Below are positions 43,303 to 52,741 of a DNA stretch of 64,000 nt, piece by piece. The stretch is from Vibrio spartinae. GTDB lineage: Bacteria > Pseudomonadota > Gammaproteobacteria > Enterobacterales > Vibrionaceae. The stretch's first letter is position 1. Each line of letters opens with the position of its first letter. Where the stretch lies: positions 2,099,001 to 2,163,000 of the forward strand of contig NZ_AP024907.1 of assembly GCF_024347135.1 (NCBI RefSeq). The letters run 5' to 3'. The translations under genes and the position numbers were made by a program. The notes under the pieces are model-generated. The model was not told the DNA's origin and ran no database searches. It saw nothing but the letters and a program-made list of their open reading frames with translations.

Positions 43303-45306
43303 CTACACCGTTACGGCCTGAGTATCCGGTGTCCATACACCAGTCTCCGCTGAATGGCTTTTATTCGCTTCAACACTTGTTTCACCACTTGATTCACCAC
43401 TCGTTTCAAATAATGCTTCAGCGACCAACTCAGCAATATCTTTCACTTCAGGCCTTGGCTCAACCACCCCTTCAAGCATGGCTGTACATTGTTGACAACC
43501 GACAGCGACCAGTTCTGCGCCGGTTTCGCGAATGTCATCCATGCGCATGTCTGCAATCCGGCGTTCTCCGGGAATATCGGTAATCGGTGCGCCACCGCCG
43601 CCACCGCAACAGCGTGAACGGAAACCGGAACGCACCATCTCACTCACCTCAATGCCCAGCTGAGCCAAAACAGCGCGAGGAGAATCATATTCACCGTTAT
43701 AACGTCCCAGATAACACGGATCATGGTAAGTGACTTTGCCGCCCTGATAAGGACGTAAGTGAATCAGACCTTTCTCAACCAGTTGATTGATAAACGTGGT
43801 GTGATGCCAGACCTGATATTGTGGTGATTGACCTGCCGGATAAAGCTCCGGATACTCGTTTTTCAGGCAGTGGAATGCATGCGGATCGGTCGTGACGATA
43901 CAGCTGAACTCATATTTTTCCAGCGTTTCAATATTGCGGCGAGCCAGACGCTGGAAGGTGGCATCATCCCCTAAGCGACGGGCCACATCCCCACAGTCCA
44001 GCTCTTCGTCACCGAGAATGGCGACGTCGATTTTGGCCGCTTTCAGGATCTGCACGAAAGATTTGAGAATCCGCTGACTGCGCATATCAAACGCACCATC
44101 AGAGACCCAGAACAGCACATCCGCTCTTTTGACATCAGACATCAGATTCAATGACTGATCCGCAGCCCAGTGCGAACGACGCTGTGGTGCATAACCGCTT
44201 GGGTTGTCGGTATAGATCAGGTTTTCCAGTACCTCGACACCTTTTTCGGGCGTCTGGCCTTTTTCCAGAGTCAGGAAGCGCCGCATGTCCACAATGGCAT
44301 CGACATGTTCAATCATCATCGGACACTCTTCGACACAGGCCCGGCAAGTCGTACAAGACCACAATGTTTCCGAGTTCAGTACGCCACCGACTATCGGTTG
44401 ATGCGGGTCACCTTTGGCGTGACCGACTTCTTTGCCCGGATACGGACTGCCGGCATAATGCTGGTCAGTCCCACCGGCCAATCCGACCACCATATCCTGA
44501 ATCAGTTTTTTCGGGTTTAAGGGCTGACCTGCGGCAAATGCCGGGCACATGGCTTCACACTTACCGCACTGCACACAGGCATCAAATCCCAAGAGCTGAT
44601 TCCATTTAAAATCGGATGGCTGCTCAACACCGAGTTTGTCGGCTTCAAGATCAACAGGTTTCAGGCCGGTTGACCGTCCGCCACCGAAGCGTTCCGGTCT
44701 GCGGTGAAATGCCAAATGTAGTGCGCCGGCAAAGGCGTGCTTCATTGGCCCGCCCCAGCCCATACCGAAAAACATTTCGCCCATTCCCCAGACAATGGCA
44801 ACCAATAACACCGTGACGATAGCCCAGTGGCTAAATTGTTCTGGCAGTACACCCGAAACCGGGAGCGTCACCAGAAAGAAGCTGACGGAGAACATCAGTA
44901 AGCTCTTCGGCAGACGCATCCATGGCCCTTTCGATAATCTCGATGGGGGATTTAAACGACGGCGGAAAACAAACAGCGCGCCGGTAAACATCAACGCCAG
45001 AGAAGCCAGTAACAGATAGGAAAGAATTTCTTTGGCAACCCCAAAGACGTGCACAGCAAAGATCAACAATACCGACAGGACAAACCCGCCTGCGGTTGCG
45101 ACGTGTGTGTGGGACATGACTTTATCGCGGGCGACCACATGGTGCAGATCAACCAGATAACGCCGGGGCATCGCCATTAATCCACCAATAATGGCAACCG
45201 GAGATGCCTGTCCCCGCAACCACATGCGGATACGCCGGACCATTCCAAGAACCGCCAGCATACTGGCGGTCACTACTAAAATGGGAAGCAACCATTCAAG
45301 GTTCAT
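43303..45306 (-). CDS. dgcB: Dimethylglycine demethylation protein DgcB, Fe-S/heterodisulfide-reductase type
   Basis: A membrane-anchored iron-sulfur protein needed with DgcA for dimethylglycine demethylation. It has 667 residues from the ATG at 45306, which follows a full AAGGAGG site; a GTG at 45312 lies inside that region. N-terminal membrane segments (about 5-160) are followed by two [4Fe-4S] motifs, CVQCGKCEAMCP and CTTCRACVEECP, then two CCG domains with HDPCYLGRYNGEYDSPR and GFRSRCCGGGGGAP. It probably relays electrons to the membrane. It begins 10 bases after dgcA and ends 9 bases before etfA. Confidence 0.92.
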   Translation of the reverse strand: MNLEWLLPILVVTASMLAVLGMVRRIRMWLRGQASPVAIIGGLMAMPRRYLVDLHHVVARDKVMSHTHVATAGGFVLSVLLIFAVHVFGVAKEILSYLLLASLALMFTGALFVFRRRLNPPSRLSKGPWMRLPKSLLMFSVSFFLVTLPVSGVLPEQFSHWAIVTVLLVAIVWGMGEMFFGMGWGGPMKHAFAGALHLAFHRRPERFGGGRSTGLKPVDLEADKLGVEQPSDFKWNQLLGFDACVQCGKCEAMCPAFAAGQPLNPKKLIQDMVVGLAGGTDQHYAGSPYPGKEVGHAKGDPHQPIVGGVLNSETLWSCTTCRACVEECPMMIEHVDAIVDMRRFLTLEKGQTPEKGVEVLENLIYTDNPSGYAPQRRSHWAADQSLNLMSDVKRADVLFWVSDGAFDMRSQRILKSFVQILKAAKIDVAILGDEELDCGDVARRLGDDATFQRLARRNIETLEKYEFSCIVTTDPHAFHCLKNEYPELYPAGQSPQYQVWHHTTFINQLVEKGLIHLRPYQGGKVTYHDPCYLGRYNGEYDSPRAVLAQLGIEVSEMVRSGFRSRCCGGGGGAPITDIPGERRIADMRMDDIRETGAELVAVGCQQCTAMLEGVVEPRPEVKDIAELVAEALFETSGESSGETSVEANKSHSAETGVWTPDTQAVTV

Positions 45307-45316
45307 AGGCACCTCC

Positions 45317-47380
45317 TTAGAGATCTTTACACAGACGTAATGCGTCGTAGATCGCAGCGTGGGTGTTACGTTGTGACACGCAGTCTCCCAAACGCCACAG
45401 AATCATGCCTTGGTCATCAGCAGACAACACGGGCTGAGGGGCTGAAGCAAAGAGCGCTTCATTATCAATCTGACCTTTGTTGATCGAGTCAGCTTTCAGT
45501 GCGTAGTACAGCGCTTCATTCGGGCGGACACCATTTTCAACGACGATCTGATCGACAACCCGCTCTTCTTGCTGACCGGTATACTCATTTTCCAGAAGCG
45601 CAATCAGGTTATCGCCCTCTCGGTAGACTTTTTCGAGTATCAGATCAGAGGTCATGATGACTTCTCGCTCATACAAACTGCGGTAATACGTCGGGAAGGT
45701 GGTGCCCCCGATGCCGACGCCCGGTTTGATATCATCTGTCACCAATTCAACCATCGCGCCTTTCGACGCCAGGTAATCAGCGGCTGACATGCCGGAGAAT
45801 TCACAAATGGTGTCATAAATCAACACATTCTTACCCGGCTCAACGGTTCCGTTGAGAATATCCCAAGTCGAAACGACCAGACCTTCTGCTGCACCCCATT
45901 CAGGGTTTTGCTCGATAAACGGATGTCCGCCTGTCGCCAGAATACAAATATCCGGACTCATTTCCCGAACCATCTCCGCACTGGCATTCGTGTTGAGAAT
46001 AATTTCAACCTTTAAACGATCCAGCTCCATCGCCAGCCAGCGGGTAATCCCGGCCATTTGATCACGCTGTGGTGCTTTTGCGGCAATGGTAATTTGTCCG
46101 CCCAGCGCTTCACCTTTTTCGATCAGCGTCACTTGATGGCCGCGCTCTGCCGCCACCCTTGCGGCTTCAAGCCCGCCGGGACCACCACCGATCACCAAAA
46201 CTTTACGGACGGGGCCAGTGGTTTTTTCAATAATATGTGGCATCCCCATATATTCACGGGATGTCGCAGCATTTTGGATACAGAGAACGTCTAACCCCAT
46301 ATATTGACGGTCGATACAGTAGTTTGCCCCGACACACTGACGGATCTGATCAGTCTGATCCAGTTTGATTTTGGTAATCAGGTGCGGATCGGCAATATGT
46401 GCACGGGTCATCCCGACAAAATCAACATAACCGCCTTCAAGGATACGTTTCGCCTGATTCGGGTCTTTAATGTTCTGTGCGTGAATCACCGGCACAGAAA
46501 CCACTTCTTTAATCCCGGCTGCCAGATGGAGGAACGGCTCTGGCGGATAACTCATATTCGGAATAACGTTAGCCAGTGTATTGTGCGTATCACAGCCGGA
46601 GCCGACGACACCGAAGTAATCCACCATGTTCGTCGCATCATAGTAAGCGGCGATTTTTTTCATCTCTTCGTGATCAAGGCCATCCGGGTGGAATTCATCA
46701 CCGGTAATTCGCATACCGACCACAAAGTCAGGGCCGACCGCTTCACGGACCGCTTGCAAAACTTCCATCCCGAAGCGCATCCGGTTTTCAAACGTGCCTC
46801 CCCATTGGTCAGTCCGTTTGTTGACCCGGGGAGACCAGAATTGATCAATCATATGCTGGTGAACCGCGGAAAGCTCCACACCATCAAGACCGCCTTCTTT
46901 GGCCCGTACCGCCGCCTTGGCGAAATCACCAACGATACGCCAGATCTCTTCTTCTTCAATGGTTTTACAGGTTGCGCGGTGAACCGGTTCACGGATCCCC
47001 GACGGTGACATGAGACTCGGCCAGTTTTCACCATCCCAGCGCGAACGGCGTCCCATATGAGTAATCTGAATCATGATTTTACCGCCATGTTTATGGACGG
47101 CATCGGCAAGATTCTGGAAATGAGGAATGATTCTGTCTGTTGAAAGATTGACCGAACTCCACCAACTTTGTGGGCTATCGATAGAAACCACACTGGAACC
47201 GCCACAAATACAAAGACCACAGCCGCCTTTGGCTTTCTCTTCATAATATTTGACATAGCGATCCGTTGTCATACCGCCGTCGGTTGCGTACACCTCGGCG
47301 TGAGCGGTACTGACGATGCGGTTGCGAATCGTCAGGTTATTGATTTTTAATGGTTGGAACAGAATATCAAACTGAGACAT
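45317..47380 (-). CDS. dgcA: Dimethylglycine dehydrogenase DgcA, FMN/Fe-S/FAD oxidoreductase
   Basis: Demethylates dimethylglycine to sarcosine. The 687 residues show an N-terminal old-yellow-enzyme barrel (LKINNLTIRNRIVSTAHAE) up to about residue 350, then a cluster of cysteines CVGANYCID...VLCIQNAA that binds [4Fe-4S], then an NAD/FAD domain with VLVIGGGPGGLEAARVAA. The protein is related to 2,4-dienoyl-CoA reductase and trimethylamine dehydrogenase; the cluster identifies it as DgcA. AGAGGTGAAGC lies before the ATG. Confidence 0.92.
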   Translation of the reverse strand: MSQFDILFQPLKINNLTIRNRIVSTAHAEVYATDGGMTTDRYVKYYEEKAKGGCGLCICGGSSVVSIDSPQSWWSSVNLSTDRIIPHFQNLADAVHKHGGKIMIQITHMGRRSRWDGENWPSLMSPSGIREPVHRATCKTIEEEEIWRIVGDFAKAAVRAKEGGLDGVELSAVHQHMIDQFWSPRVNKRTDQWGGTFENRMRFGMEVLQAVREAVGPDFVVGMRITGDEFHPDGLDHEEMKKIAAYYDATNMVDYFGVVGSGCDTHNTLANVIPNMSYPPEPFLHLAAGIKEVVSVPVIHAQNIKDPNQAKRILEGGYVDFVGMTRAHIADPHLITKIKLDQTDQIRQCVGANYCIDRQYMGLDVLCIQNAATSREYMGMPHIIEKTTGPVRKVLVIGGGPGGLEAARVAAERGHQVTLIEKGEALGGQITIAAKAPQRDQMAGITRWLAMELDRLKVEIILNTNASAEMVREMSPDICILATGGHPFIEQNPEWGAAEGLVVSTWDILNGTVEPGKNVLIYDTICEFSGMSAADYLASKGAMVELVTDDIKPGVGIGGTTFPTYYRSLYEREVIMTSDLILEKVYREGDNLIALLENEYTGQQEERVVDQIVVENGVRPNEALYYALKADSINKGQIDNEALFASAPQPVLSADDQGMILWRLGDCVSQRNTHAAIYDALRLCKDL

Positions 47381-47395
47381 GCTTCACCTCTATAC

Positions 47396-47423
47396 CAGCC
47401 TTATCTCCGACCGGATAAGGCTG
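47396..47423 (-). repeat. Intercistronic hairpin upstream of dgcA
   Basis: CAGCCTTATC-N8-GATAAGGCTG is a perfect 10-base stem between the DUF5943 gene and dgcA. It lacks a T run on the minus strand, so it may stabilise or partly attenuate the message rather than end it. Confidence 0.6.
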
Positions 47424-47477
47424 TCTTCCTTGACTCATACTGTTTAGTAATCAGTACTTTTGTATTTATATGTGTTA

Positions 47478-48011
47478 TCAAGCCACCGGCGAGACATCGA
47501 AGATGCCGTAGTCACACCCATCTTCTGCTGCACTCTGGACCTGTTCTGCCTGAGTTTGTACGGTATACCCCAGACTTTGGGCGATTTGGTCAATCGCACC
47601 GGCAAACCAACCCGTAAACATATAATCAACTTTGCGGTTCACTTTGCCGTATTGATAAACAAATGCGGAATTATCCAGACGCACCCGGGCGCTTCCCTCG
47701 GCAATATTTAAGTGCTCGATGGTAAAAATGCCCCAGCCGCGTTGCGATAAACGATTCATATAATGTTCGAAGACGGCATCCCCTTCGATACCATGCGCCT
47801 GTGCTTCTTTTTCACACCAGTAGTAAGCCGATTTGTAACCCGCTTTGTAGAGGATTTGTGCGTAACGCTCCGCCCCCATTTCTTCCTCAATCGCCATATG
47901 GTTGTTGACGAAGAAATGACGAGGGACATAAAGCATCGGCAGTGCGTCAGTTGTCCAGACACCAGTCTCATCATCGACCAGTATTGGCATTTCAGGTGCG
48001 TGTACTCCCAT
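47478..48011 (-). CDS. DUF5943 protein of the betaine cluster
   Basis: A 177-residue protein like PA5397 of Pseudomonas aeruginosa, which lies between the dipeptidase and dgcA there too. Its biochemical role is unknown to me. MPMLYVPRHFFVNNHMAIEE-like N-terminal sequence (residues 25-45) and CEKEAQAHGIEGDAVFEHYM are recognisable, and the middle resembles V4R-type small-ligand domains, which is a weak impression. AAGGAG precedes the ATG by 9 bases. No signal peptide. Confidence 0.8.
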   Translation of the reverse strand: MGVHAPEMPILVDDETGVWTTDALPMLYVPRHFFVNNHMAIEEEMGAERYAQILYKAGYKSAYYWCEKEAQAHGIEGDAVFEHYMNRLSQRGWGIFTIEHLNIAEGSARVRLDNSAFVYQYGKVNRKVDYMFTGWFAGAIDQIAQSLGYTVQTQAEQVQSAAEDGCDYGIFDVSPVA

Positions 48012-48057
48012 TTTAGAATTCTCCTTTTAATTTGATGTTAAACGCCATGGCGGTGGG

Positions 48058-49035
48058 TTATTCACCCCACACGTCACCTAAAACACGAAGCCAGTTTTCG
48101 CCCATGATTTTCCGGACCTGCGTCTCAGTAAAACCATGCCGTAACAGCGCGTCAGTTAAGTTGGGAAACTCACCAAGAGTACGAATACCTTCCGGGTTGA
48201 TAATCTCGCCAAAGTTAGTCAGGCGACGGGCGTAGCCCTTGTCGTGAGTTAACCATTCAAAAAAGGGCTGGCCATGACCTTGTGTAAAATCGGTCCCGAT
48301 GCCGATTTGATCCTCGCCAACCAAATTGAATATATAAGCAATTGCTTCCACATAATCTTCAACGGTTGAATGAATGCCGTTTTTCAAAAACGGCGCAAAC
48401 ATCGTGACACCGACAAAACCACCGTGATCAGCGATGAACTTCAATTCCTGATCAGATTTATTCCGTGGATGATCTTTGAGCCCGCTGGGCAGGCAGTGGG
48501 AGTAACAAACAGGTTTTTTCGACGCGAGAATCACTTCTTCTGAAGTTTTTGCGCCGACATGAGAAAGGTCACACATCACCCCGACACGATTCATTTCCGC
48601 CACGATTTCATGACCGAAACCGGATAACCCGCCATCACGTTCGTAACAACCGGTTCCCACGAGGTTTTGCGTGTTGTAACACATCTGAACCACCCCGACC
48701 CCCAAATCTTTAAAGACTTGTACATAGCCAAGCTGATCTTCATAGGCGTTCGCATTCTGGAAACCCATCATCACACCGGTTTTTCCTTCCCGCTTCGCCC
48801 GACGAATATCGTGGGTCGAGTGTACTTTGGTCACAATATCGCTGTTTGCTTCAATCAGATTATTCATTTCAACGATGTTGTTGACTGTATTCTGGAAGCC
48901 TTCCCAGACTGATACAGTACAATTTGCCGTCGTGATTCCGCCTTTACGCATATCTTCAAATAAATCACGATCCCATTTCGCTATCACGAGTCCGTCGATA
49001 ACGATCGCATCATCATGCAATTCCCTTGAGTCCAT
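48058..49035 (-). CDS. Membrane-dipeptidase-like hydrolase of the betaine cluster
   Basis: A 325-residue peptidase M19 family protein, like PA5396 upstream of dgcA in Pseudomonas. It shows the metal-binding pattern of the family with a degenerate N-terminal HxD (HDDAIVIDGL), GVMMGFQNANAYEDQL, CDLSHVGAKTSEEV and YSHCLPSGLKDHPRN. There is no signal peptide, so it is cytoplasmic. Known M19 enzymes cleave dipeptides; the natural substrate here is unknown, and it is not needed for the core pathway. AGGTG precedes the ATG. It is the first gene of the dgc operon. Confidence 0.85.
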   Translation of the reverse strand: MDSRELHDDAIVIDGLVIAKWDRDLFEDMRKGGITTANCTVSVWEGFQNTVNNIVEMNNLIEANSDIVTKVHSTHDIRRAKREGKTGVMMGFQNANAYEDQLGYVQVFKDLGVGVVQMCYNTQNLVGTGCYERDGGLSGFGHEIVAEMNRVGVMCDLSHVGAKTSEEVILASKKPVCYSHCLPSGLKDHPRNKSDQELKFIADHGGFVGVTMFAPFLKNGIHSTVEDYVEAIAYIFNLVGEDQIGIGTDFTQGHGQPFFEWLTHDKGYARRLTNFGEIINPEGIRTLGEFPNLTDALLRHGFTETQVRKIMGENWLRVLGDVWGE

Positions 49036-49323
49036 TTTTCACCTGATTCATTTCACTGTGAGCTTGGTATTCAGAATAGGTATTACTGCAATTGAGTAGT
49101 GTTCTGAAAACGTCACTCAGAACACCTTTTGCGTAACCTGATACGTCGTTTTCGGCCGTTTTTTGGGCTTCAGTTTCGGGGGTTCATTTCGGGTGATAGT
49201 TTCCGGTGATCGTTTTGGGCTATCGTTACCAATACACGTATTCAATTGAGGTGATTCAGGGGGGACTCACAGAAACAAAAGCCGCCGGATATCCCGGCGG
49301 CTTGGCAGGAAAACAGAGAAGAA
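49036..49323. promoter_or_regulatory. Gap between gbdR and the dgc operon
   Basis: 288 bases that must hold the dgc operon promoter. A G/T-rich patch with recurring CGTTTTnGGC and TTTCGGG lies at 49147-49230. ACGTCG at 49143 is one base off the ATGTCG motif seen upstream of glyA and sdaA2. No gene is visible. Confidence 0.45.
49275..49306 (-). terminator. Terminator of gbdR
   Basis: AAGCCGCCGG and CCGGCGGCTT pair perfectly around GATAT on the minus strand and are followed by TTGTTTC. It lies 18 bases after the gbdR stop. Confidence 0.85.
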
Positions 49324-50469
49324 TCAGACTAAAACCGAACCATAAGTCGGTTCATACTGTGCTTCGTACAGAGCGCGTGAAGAGCGGAGACTCGGGACTT
49401 CAAACACGGAAATATCGGCCTGAACCGGGTTGTCTTCGACCACATCAGGCGTCAGCAGAACATTCTCGAATTCTGTTTCACCGTGACCAAGACGTTCAGC
49501 CCGAGGGGAAATGCCGATATGAATGCGATAACACTTACTGAAATGAGGCGATGAGACAAATCCGCAAGCGGTTGCGATGTCAATAATCGACATCGATGTC
49601 TGACGTAGCAACTGTCTGGCTCTGAACAGTCTCAACTTCAAATAGTATTTTGACGGCGGACACTGCAGATATTTCTGGAACAGGCGCTCCAACTGTCTGC
49701 GCGACAGTCCGACATAAGCCGCCAATTCATCGAGTTCTATCGTTTCCTCAATATTGGCTTCCATCAGCGTAATCGCTTCAACCAGTTTCGGTTGCGCAGT
49801 ACCCAACACATGCCGCAACGGAATTCGCTGATAATCGGTTTGGCCCCGAATTCTCTCGCAAATAAACATCTCAGAAATACTGGCGGCCAACTGATGGCCG
49901 TAATCACGTTTAATCATGTTGATCATCATATCCATGGGTACCGAGCCGCCGGTACTGGTCATGCGATCACGGTCAATCACAAACAAATTATTGGTACATG
50001 CAACGCGGGGATACGCTTCCTGCAAGGCAGCAATACATTCCCAATGCGCGCTACATTCATAACCATCCATGACACCGGCATCGGCCAACAAATAAGGGCC
50101 GGTACAGACACCACCAAGGTTAACATGCTTACGGGCTAAGGATTGAACCCAGCTCACCTGACGACGCGTATAACTCCGGGTAATATTCACGCCACCGACA
50201 ACAATCAACGTATCCAGTTTTGGTGCGGCATTGATTGATGTATCCGGAGTCACCTTTATGCCATCACTCGCCGAAACCGACTCCCCGTCTTCTGTGATCG
50301 TATACCAATCATAGAGTTCTTTGCCACTGAGCTGATTGGCCATTCTCAATGGCTCAACAGCTGACGCTAAGGCGATCATGGTAAAATTGTTTAACAACAA
50401 AAAACCAATACGACTAACTTCCTTTTGCGGATATTCTTTTTTGAGCGAGCTATTTAATAATGCTGACAT
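49324..50469 (-). CDS. gbdR: GlxA-type AraC-family regulator GbdR
   Basis: Activator of glycine betaine and dimethylglycine catabolism. It has 381 residues: an N-terminal DJ-1/PfpI-like domain (IGFLLLNNFTMIALASAVEP, GGVCTGPYLLADAG) that senses betaine or dimethylglycine in Pseudomonas, and a C-terminal AraC domain (ELDELAAYVGLSRRQLERLF; IIDIATACGFVSSPHFSKCY). The neighbours on both sides are betaine genes. GGAG precedes the ATG. By analogy it should activate gbcA, gbcB, the dgc operon and the glyA-sox operon. Confidence 0.92.
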   Translation of the reverse strand: MSALLNSSLKKEYPQKEVSRIGFLLLNNFTMIALASAVEPLRMANQLSGKELYDWYTITEDGESVSASDGIKVTPDTSINAAPKLDTLIVVGGVNITRSYTRRQVSWVQSLARKHVNLGGVCTGPYLLADAGVMDGYECSAHWECIAALQEAYPRVACTNNLFVIDRDRMTSTGGSVPMDMMINMIKRDYGHQLAASISEMFICERIRGQTDYQRIPLRHVLGTAQPKLVEAITLMEANIEETIELDELAAYVGLSRRQLERLFQKYLQCPPSKYYLKLRLFRARQLLRQTSMSIIDIATACGFVSSPHFSKCYRIHIGISPRAERLGHGETEFENVLLTPDVVEDNPVQADISVFEVPSLRSSRALYEAQYEPTYGSVLV

Positions 50470-51174
50470 TGCGCGACTCCATTTTGCTTTGTAATAGTGG
50501 AGGACCTTTTAACAATTAGTTAACCGTAGATATCTTACAGAAACAAATTAGCAACATTTATACCTTAAAATAAACACGCCTCCCTCTAAAATTCATCTAT
50601 TGGCTTGACAAAAATTGATCGAAGTCGCAAACGTAGAAAAGAAGGGCGATGCAGCACATTTTCTGGCAGGCATAGAAGGGAAAATAGGTCACTAAAATAT
50701 GAAAAATTTTGCAACTAACTTGCATAAAATAAAGGTCCTGCACCAAGATGACGCATCAGATCACCCTAAAATGGCGCACTCAGTCAGCCCGAGACAGTTC
50801 TGGCCTGTATTTCTTTAATATACATAGCGTTGAATAACGAAATAAACGAATGTTATGAACGAATATTCCGGTGAATATTTGATGAAGCGACCTTGGTCTG
50901 AATGAATATTTATGAATCTGTCCTGAATTGATGAGAATTGAATCGATAAGAGCCGAATAGCGGTGTATTGAATCGATCTATTTTGAACCGATCTGTCTTG
51001 AATCAATCTGTCTTGAATCAATCTGTCTTGAACCGATCAGTTTTGAACCGACCAGTTTTGAATGAACCGAGAGGAAGAATGACAACACCAGCGGAATTAT
51101 ATTGAGACAACGATGATATGGCGGTCATCAATCATCCGTGAATCGTCGATTTTGCTGGTGCGATATCAATTGGC
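50470..51174. other. Gene-free gap between sdaA2 and gbdR
   Basis: 705 bases with no credible gene; frames in the tandem repeat are artefacts of its 15-base period. The gbdR promoter should lie near 50480-50640. The part at 50925-51059 is a minisatellite, described separately. Confidence 0.6.
50925..51059. repeat. 15-base minisatellite, nine units
   Basis: Nine consecutive 15-base units beginning GAAT or GAAC. The last six are close to GAAYCRATCWGTYTT; the third and fourth of these are identical (GAATCAATCTGTCTT). The first three units are degenerate. The arrangement continues weakly to about 51071. Confidence 0.85.
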
Positions 51175-52554
51175 TTAACACTCGATCGCATTGACCGCCA
51201 ATCCGCCACGGGATGTTTCTTTATATTTATCCTGCATATCCCGTCCTGTATCTCTCATCGTGCGGATCACTTTATCGAGCGAAATAAAATGCTCCCCATT
51301 ACCACGTAACGCCATATTCGCGGCATTAATCGATTTCACCGCGGCAATCGCATTGCGTTCAATACAAGGGACCTGGACTAACCCACCGACGGGATCACAA
51401 GTCAGCCCCAGATTGTGTTCCAGAGCAATTTCAGCCGCATTTTCGACTTGCTCAGGAGTACCGCCAAGCACTTCTGTCAATCCTGCCGCAGCCATCGCGC
51501 TGGCAGAACCGACTTCTCCCTGACATCCGACTTCAGCACCGGAAATTGAAGCGTTCATTTTACACAAAGCCCCTATCGCACTGGCGGCCAGAAAATACTG
51601 ATTGACGTCTTCGGCTTTGGCCTTCGGATGAAAACGCATGTGATACATCAATACCGCAGGCATAATCCCCGCAGCACCATTGGTTGGCGCCGTCACCATG
51701 CGCCCACCGGCAGCATTTTCCTCATTGACCGCCAATGCATACAGATTGACCCAGTCCATGCCACTCAGTGACGTGTATATCACGTTGTCGTCGTTGGATT
51801 GAATTAAAGAGCGATACAGAGAAGCCGCTCGCCGCTTCACCTGCAATCCTCCGGGCAGAATCCCCTCTTGCTCAATGCCGTTGGCAATACATTCCTGCAT
51901 CACTTGCCACAATTGTTCAATCCCGGCATGAATTTCCGGTATCGTCCGCCAAGTTTGCTCATTTTTCATCACCAACTCGCTGATGCGCAGTTTGTGTTGC
52001 TGGCAAATCTCAAGTAACGCTTGAGCGGTGGTAAACTCGTAAGGGAGTTGAATCTGTGGGGTGACATATTCCGTTTTCTGAATCGATGCTTCATCCAGCA
52101 CAAACCCGCCACCGATCGAATAATAAGTATTGTCGATCACCACCGTATTATCCGCGCCGTAAGCAGCCAGATACATCGCGTTGGGGTGATACGGTAAGGC
52201 TTCATCAATGAACTGTAAATCGGTATGCCAGTCGAAAGAAATCGTCTTCTGTTTTGCCAGCCGCAGCGTGCCTGTTTCTATTGTCGCTTTGATTGCCGGC
52301 TCAATCGCTGCGGGATCAATGGTATCCGGTTGATATCCCATCAGTCCCATCACAGCAGCCTTATCGGTGCCGTGCCCGACCCCTGTCGCACTGAGCGAGC
52401 CGTATAAGTTTATTTCAACCCGCTCAATACGGGTCAACAATTGCTGACTGACCAGCGCTTCAGCAAAAAGACTGGCTGCCCGCATAGGGCCAACGGTATG
52501 GGAACTGGATGGTCCGATGCCGACTTTAAACAGATCAAATACGCTGATACTCAT
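51175..52554 (-). CDS. sdaA: L-serine ammonia-lyase of the betaine cluster
   Basis: The second L-serine deaminase of the window, 459 residues, converting serine formed from betaine-derived glycine to pyruvate. It begins [20 protein letters not shown] and carries EVGCQGEVG and [18 protein letters not shown] with the iron-sulfur cysteines. It differs clearly from the housekeeping copy at 3.5 kb outside the conserved motifs, so it is an old paralogue. The equivalent in Pseudomonas is the betaine-induced SdaB. GGAGCGAG lies before the ATG. It follows purU in the same direction. Confidence 0.92.
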   Translation of the reverse strand: MSISVFDLFKVGIGPSSSHTVGPMRAASLFAEALVSQQLLTRIERVEINLYGSLSATGVGHGTDKAAVMGLMGYQPDTIDPAAIEPAIKATIETGTLRLAKQKTISFDWHTDLQFIDEALPYHPNAMYLAAYGADNTVVIDNTYYSIGGGFVLDEASIQKTEYVTPQIQLPYEFTTAQALLEICQQHKLRISELVMKNEQTWRTIPEIHAGIEQLWQVMQECIANGIEQEGILPGGLQVKRRAASLYRSLIQSNDDNVIYTSLSGMDWVNLYALAVNEENAAGGRMVTAPTNGAAGIMPAVLMYHMRFHPKAKAEDVNQYFLAASAIGALCKMNASISGAEVGCQGEVGSASAMAAAGLTEVLGGTPEQVENAAEIALEHNLGLTCDPVGGLVQVPCIERNAIAAVKSINAANMALRGNGEHFISLDKVIRTMRDTGRDMQDKYKETSRGGLAVNAIEC

Positions 52555-52632
52555 GACTCGCTCCTACAAAAATCCGTTTCTTGTTTTATGCTGAATTATT
52601 GGTGATTCAGACCATGAAGACATGCTCTAAAA

Positions 52633-52655
52633 CGACATCCTGACCACTGATGTCG
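52633..52655 (-). promoter_or_regulatory. CGACAT/ATGTCG dyad ahead of sdaA2
   Basis: CGACAT-N11-ATGTCG, about 80-100 bases before the sdaA2 start. The same hexamer occurs three times ahead of glyA and once between gbcB and gbcA, so it is a candidate operator of the betaine regulon. Binding by GbdR is a guess. Confidence 0.4.
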
Positions 52656-52662
52656 ACGAGAA

Positions 52663-52701
52663 AATGATAAAGGGAACCGATAATAGGTTCCCTTTATCAT
52701 T
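52663..52701 (-). terminator. Terminator after purU
   Basis: AATGATAAAGGGAACC and GGTTCCCTTTATCATT form a perfect 16-base stem around GATAATA (TATTATC on the minus strand) and are followed by TTCTC on the minus strand and ATTTT on the plus strand. It may separate the glyA-sox-purU unit from sdaA2. Confidence 0.75.
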
Positions 52702-52741
52702 ATTTTATAGCAGAGCGTTGCGTATCTTTCTGCTTCAGATG

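Noticed and set aside
50815..51021. A 68-residue frame rich in IQDR-like repeats
   Set aside because: The repeats in the protein mirror the 15-base minisatellite, which has no stop in this frame; there is no ribosome site.
50925..51059. Possible CRISPR array
   Set aside because: The units follow without spacers and are only 15 bases long, so this is a tandem minisatellite.
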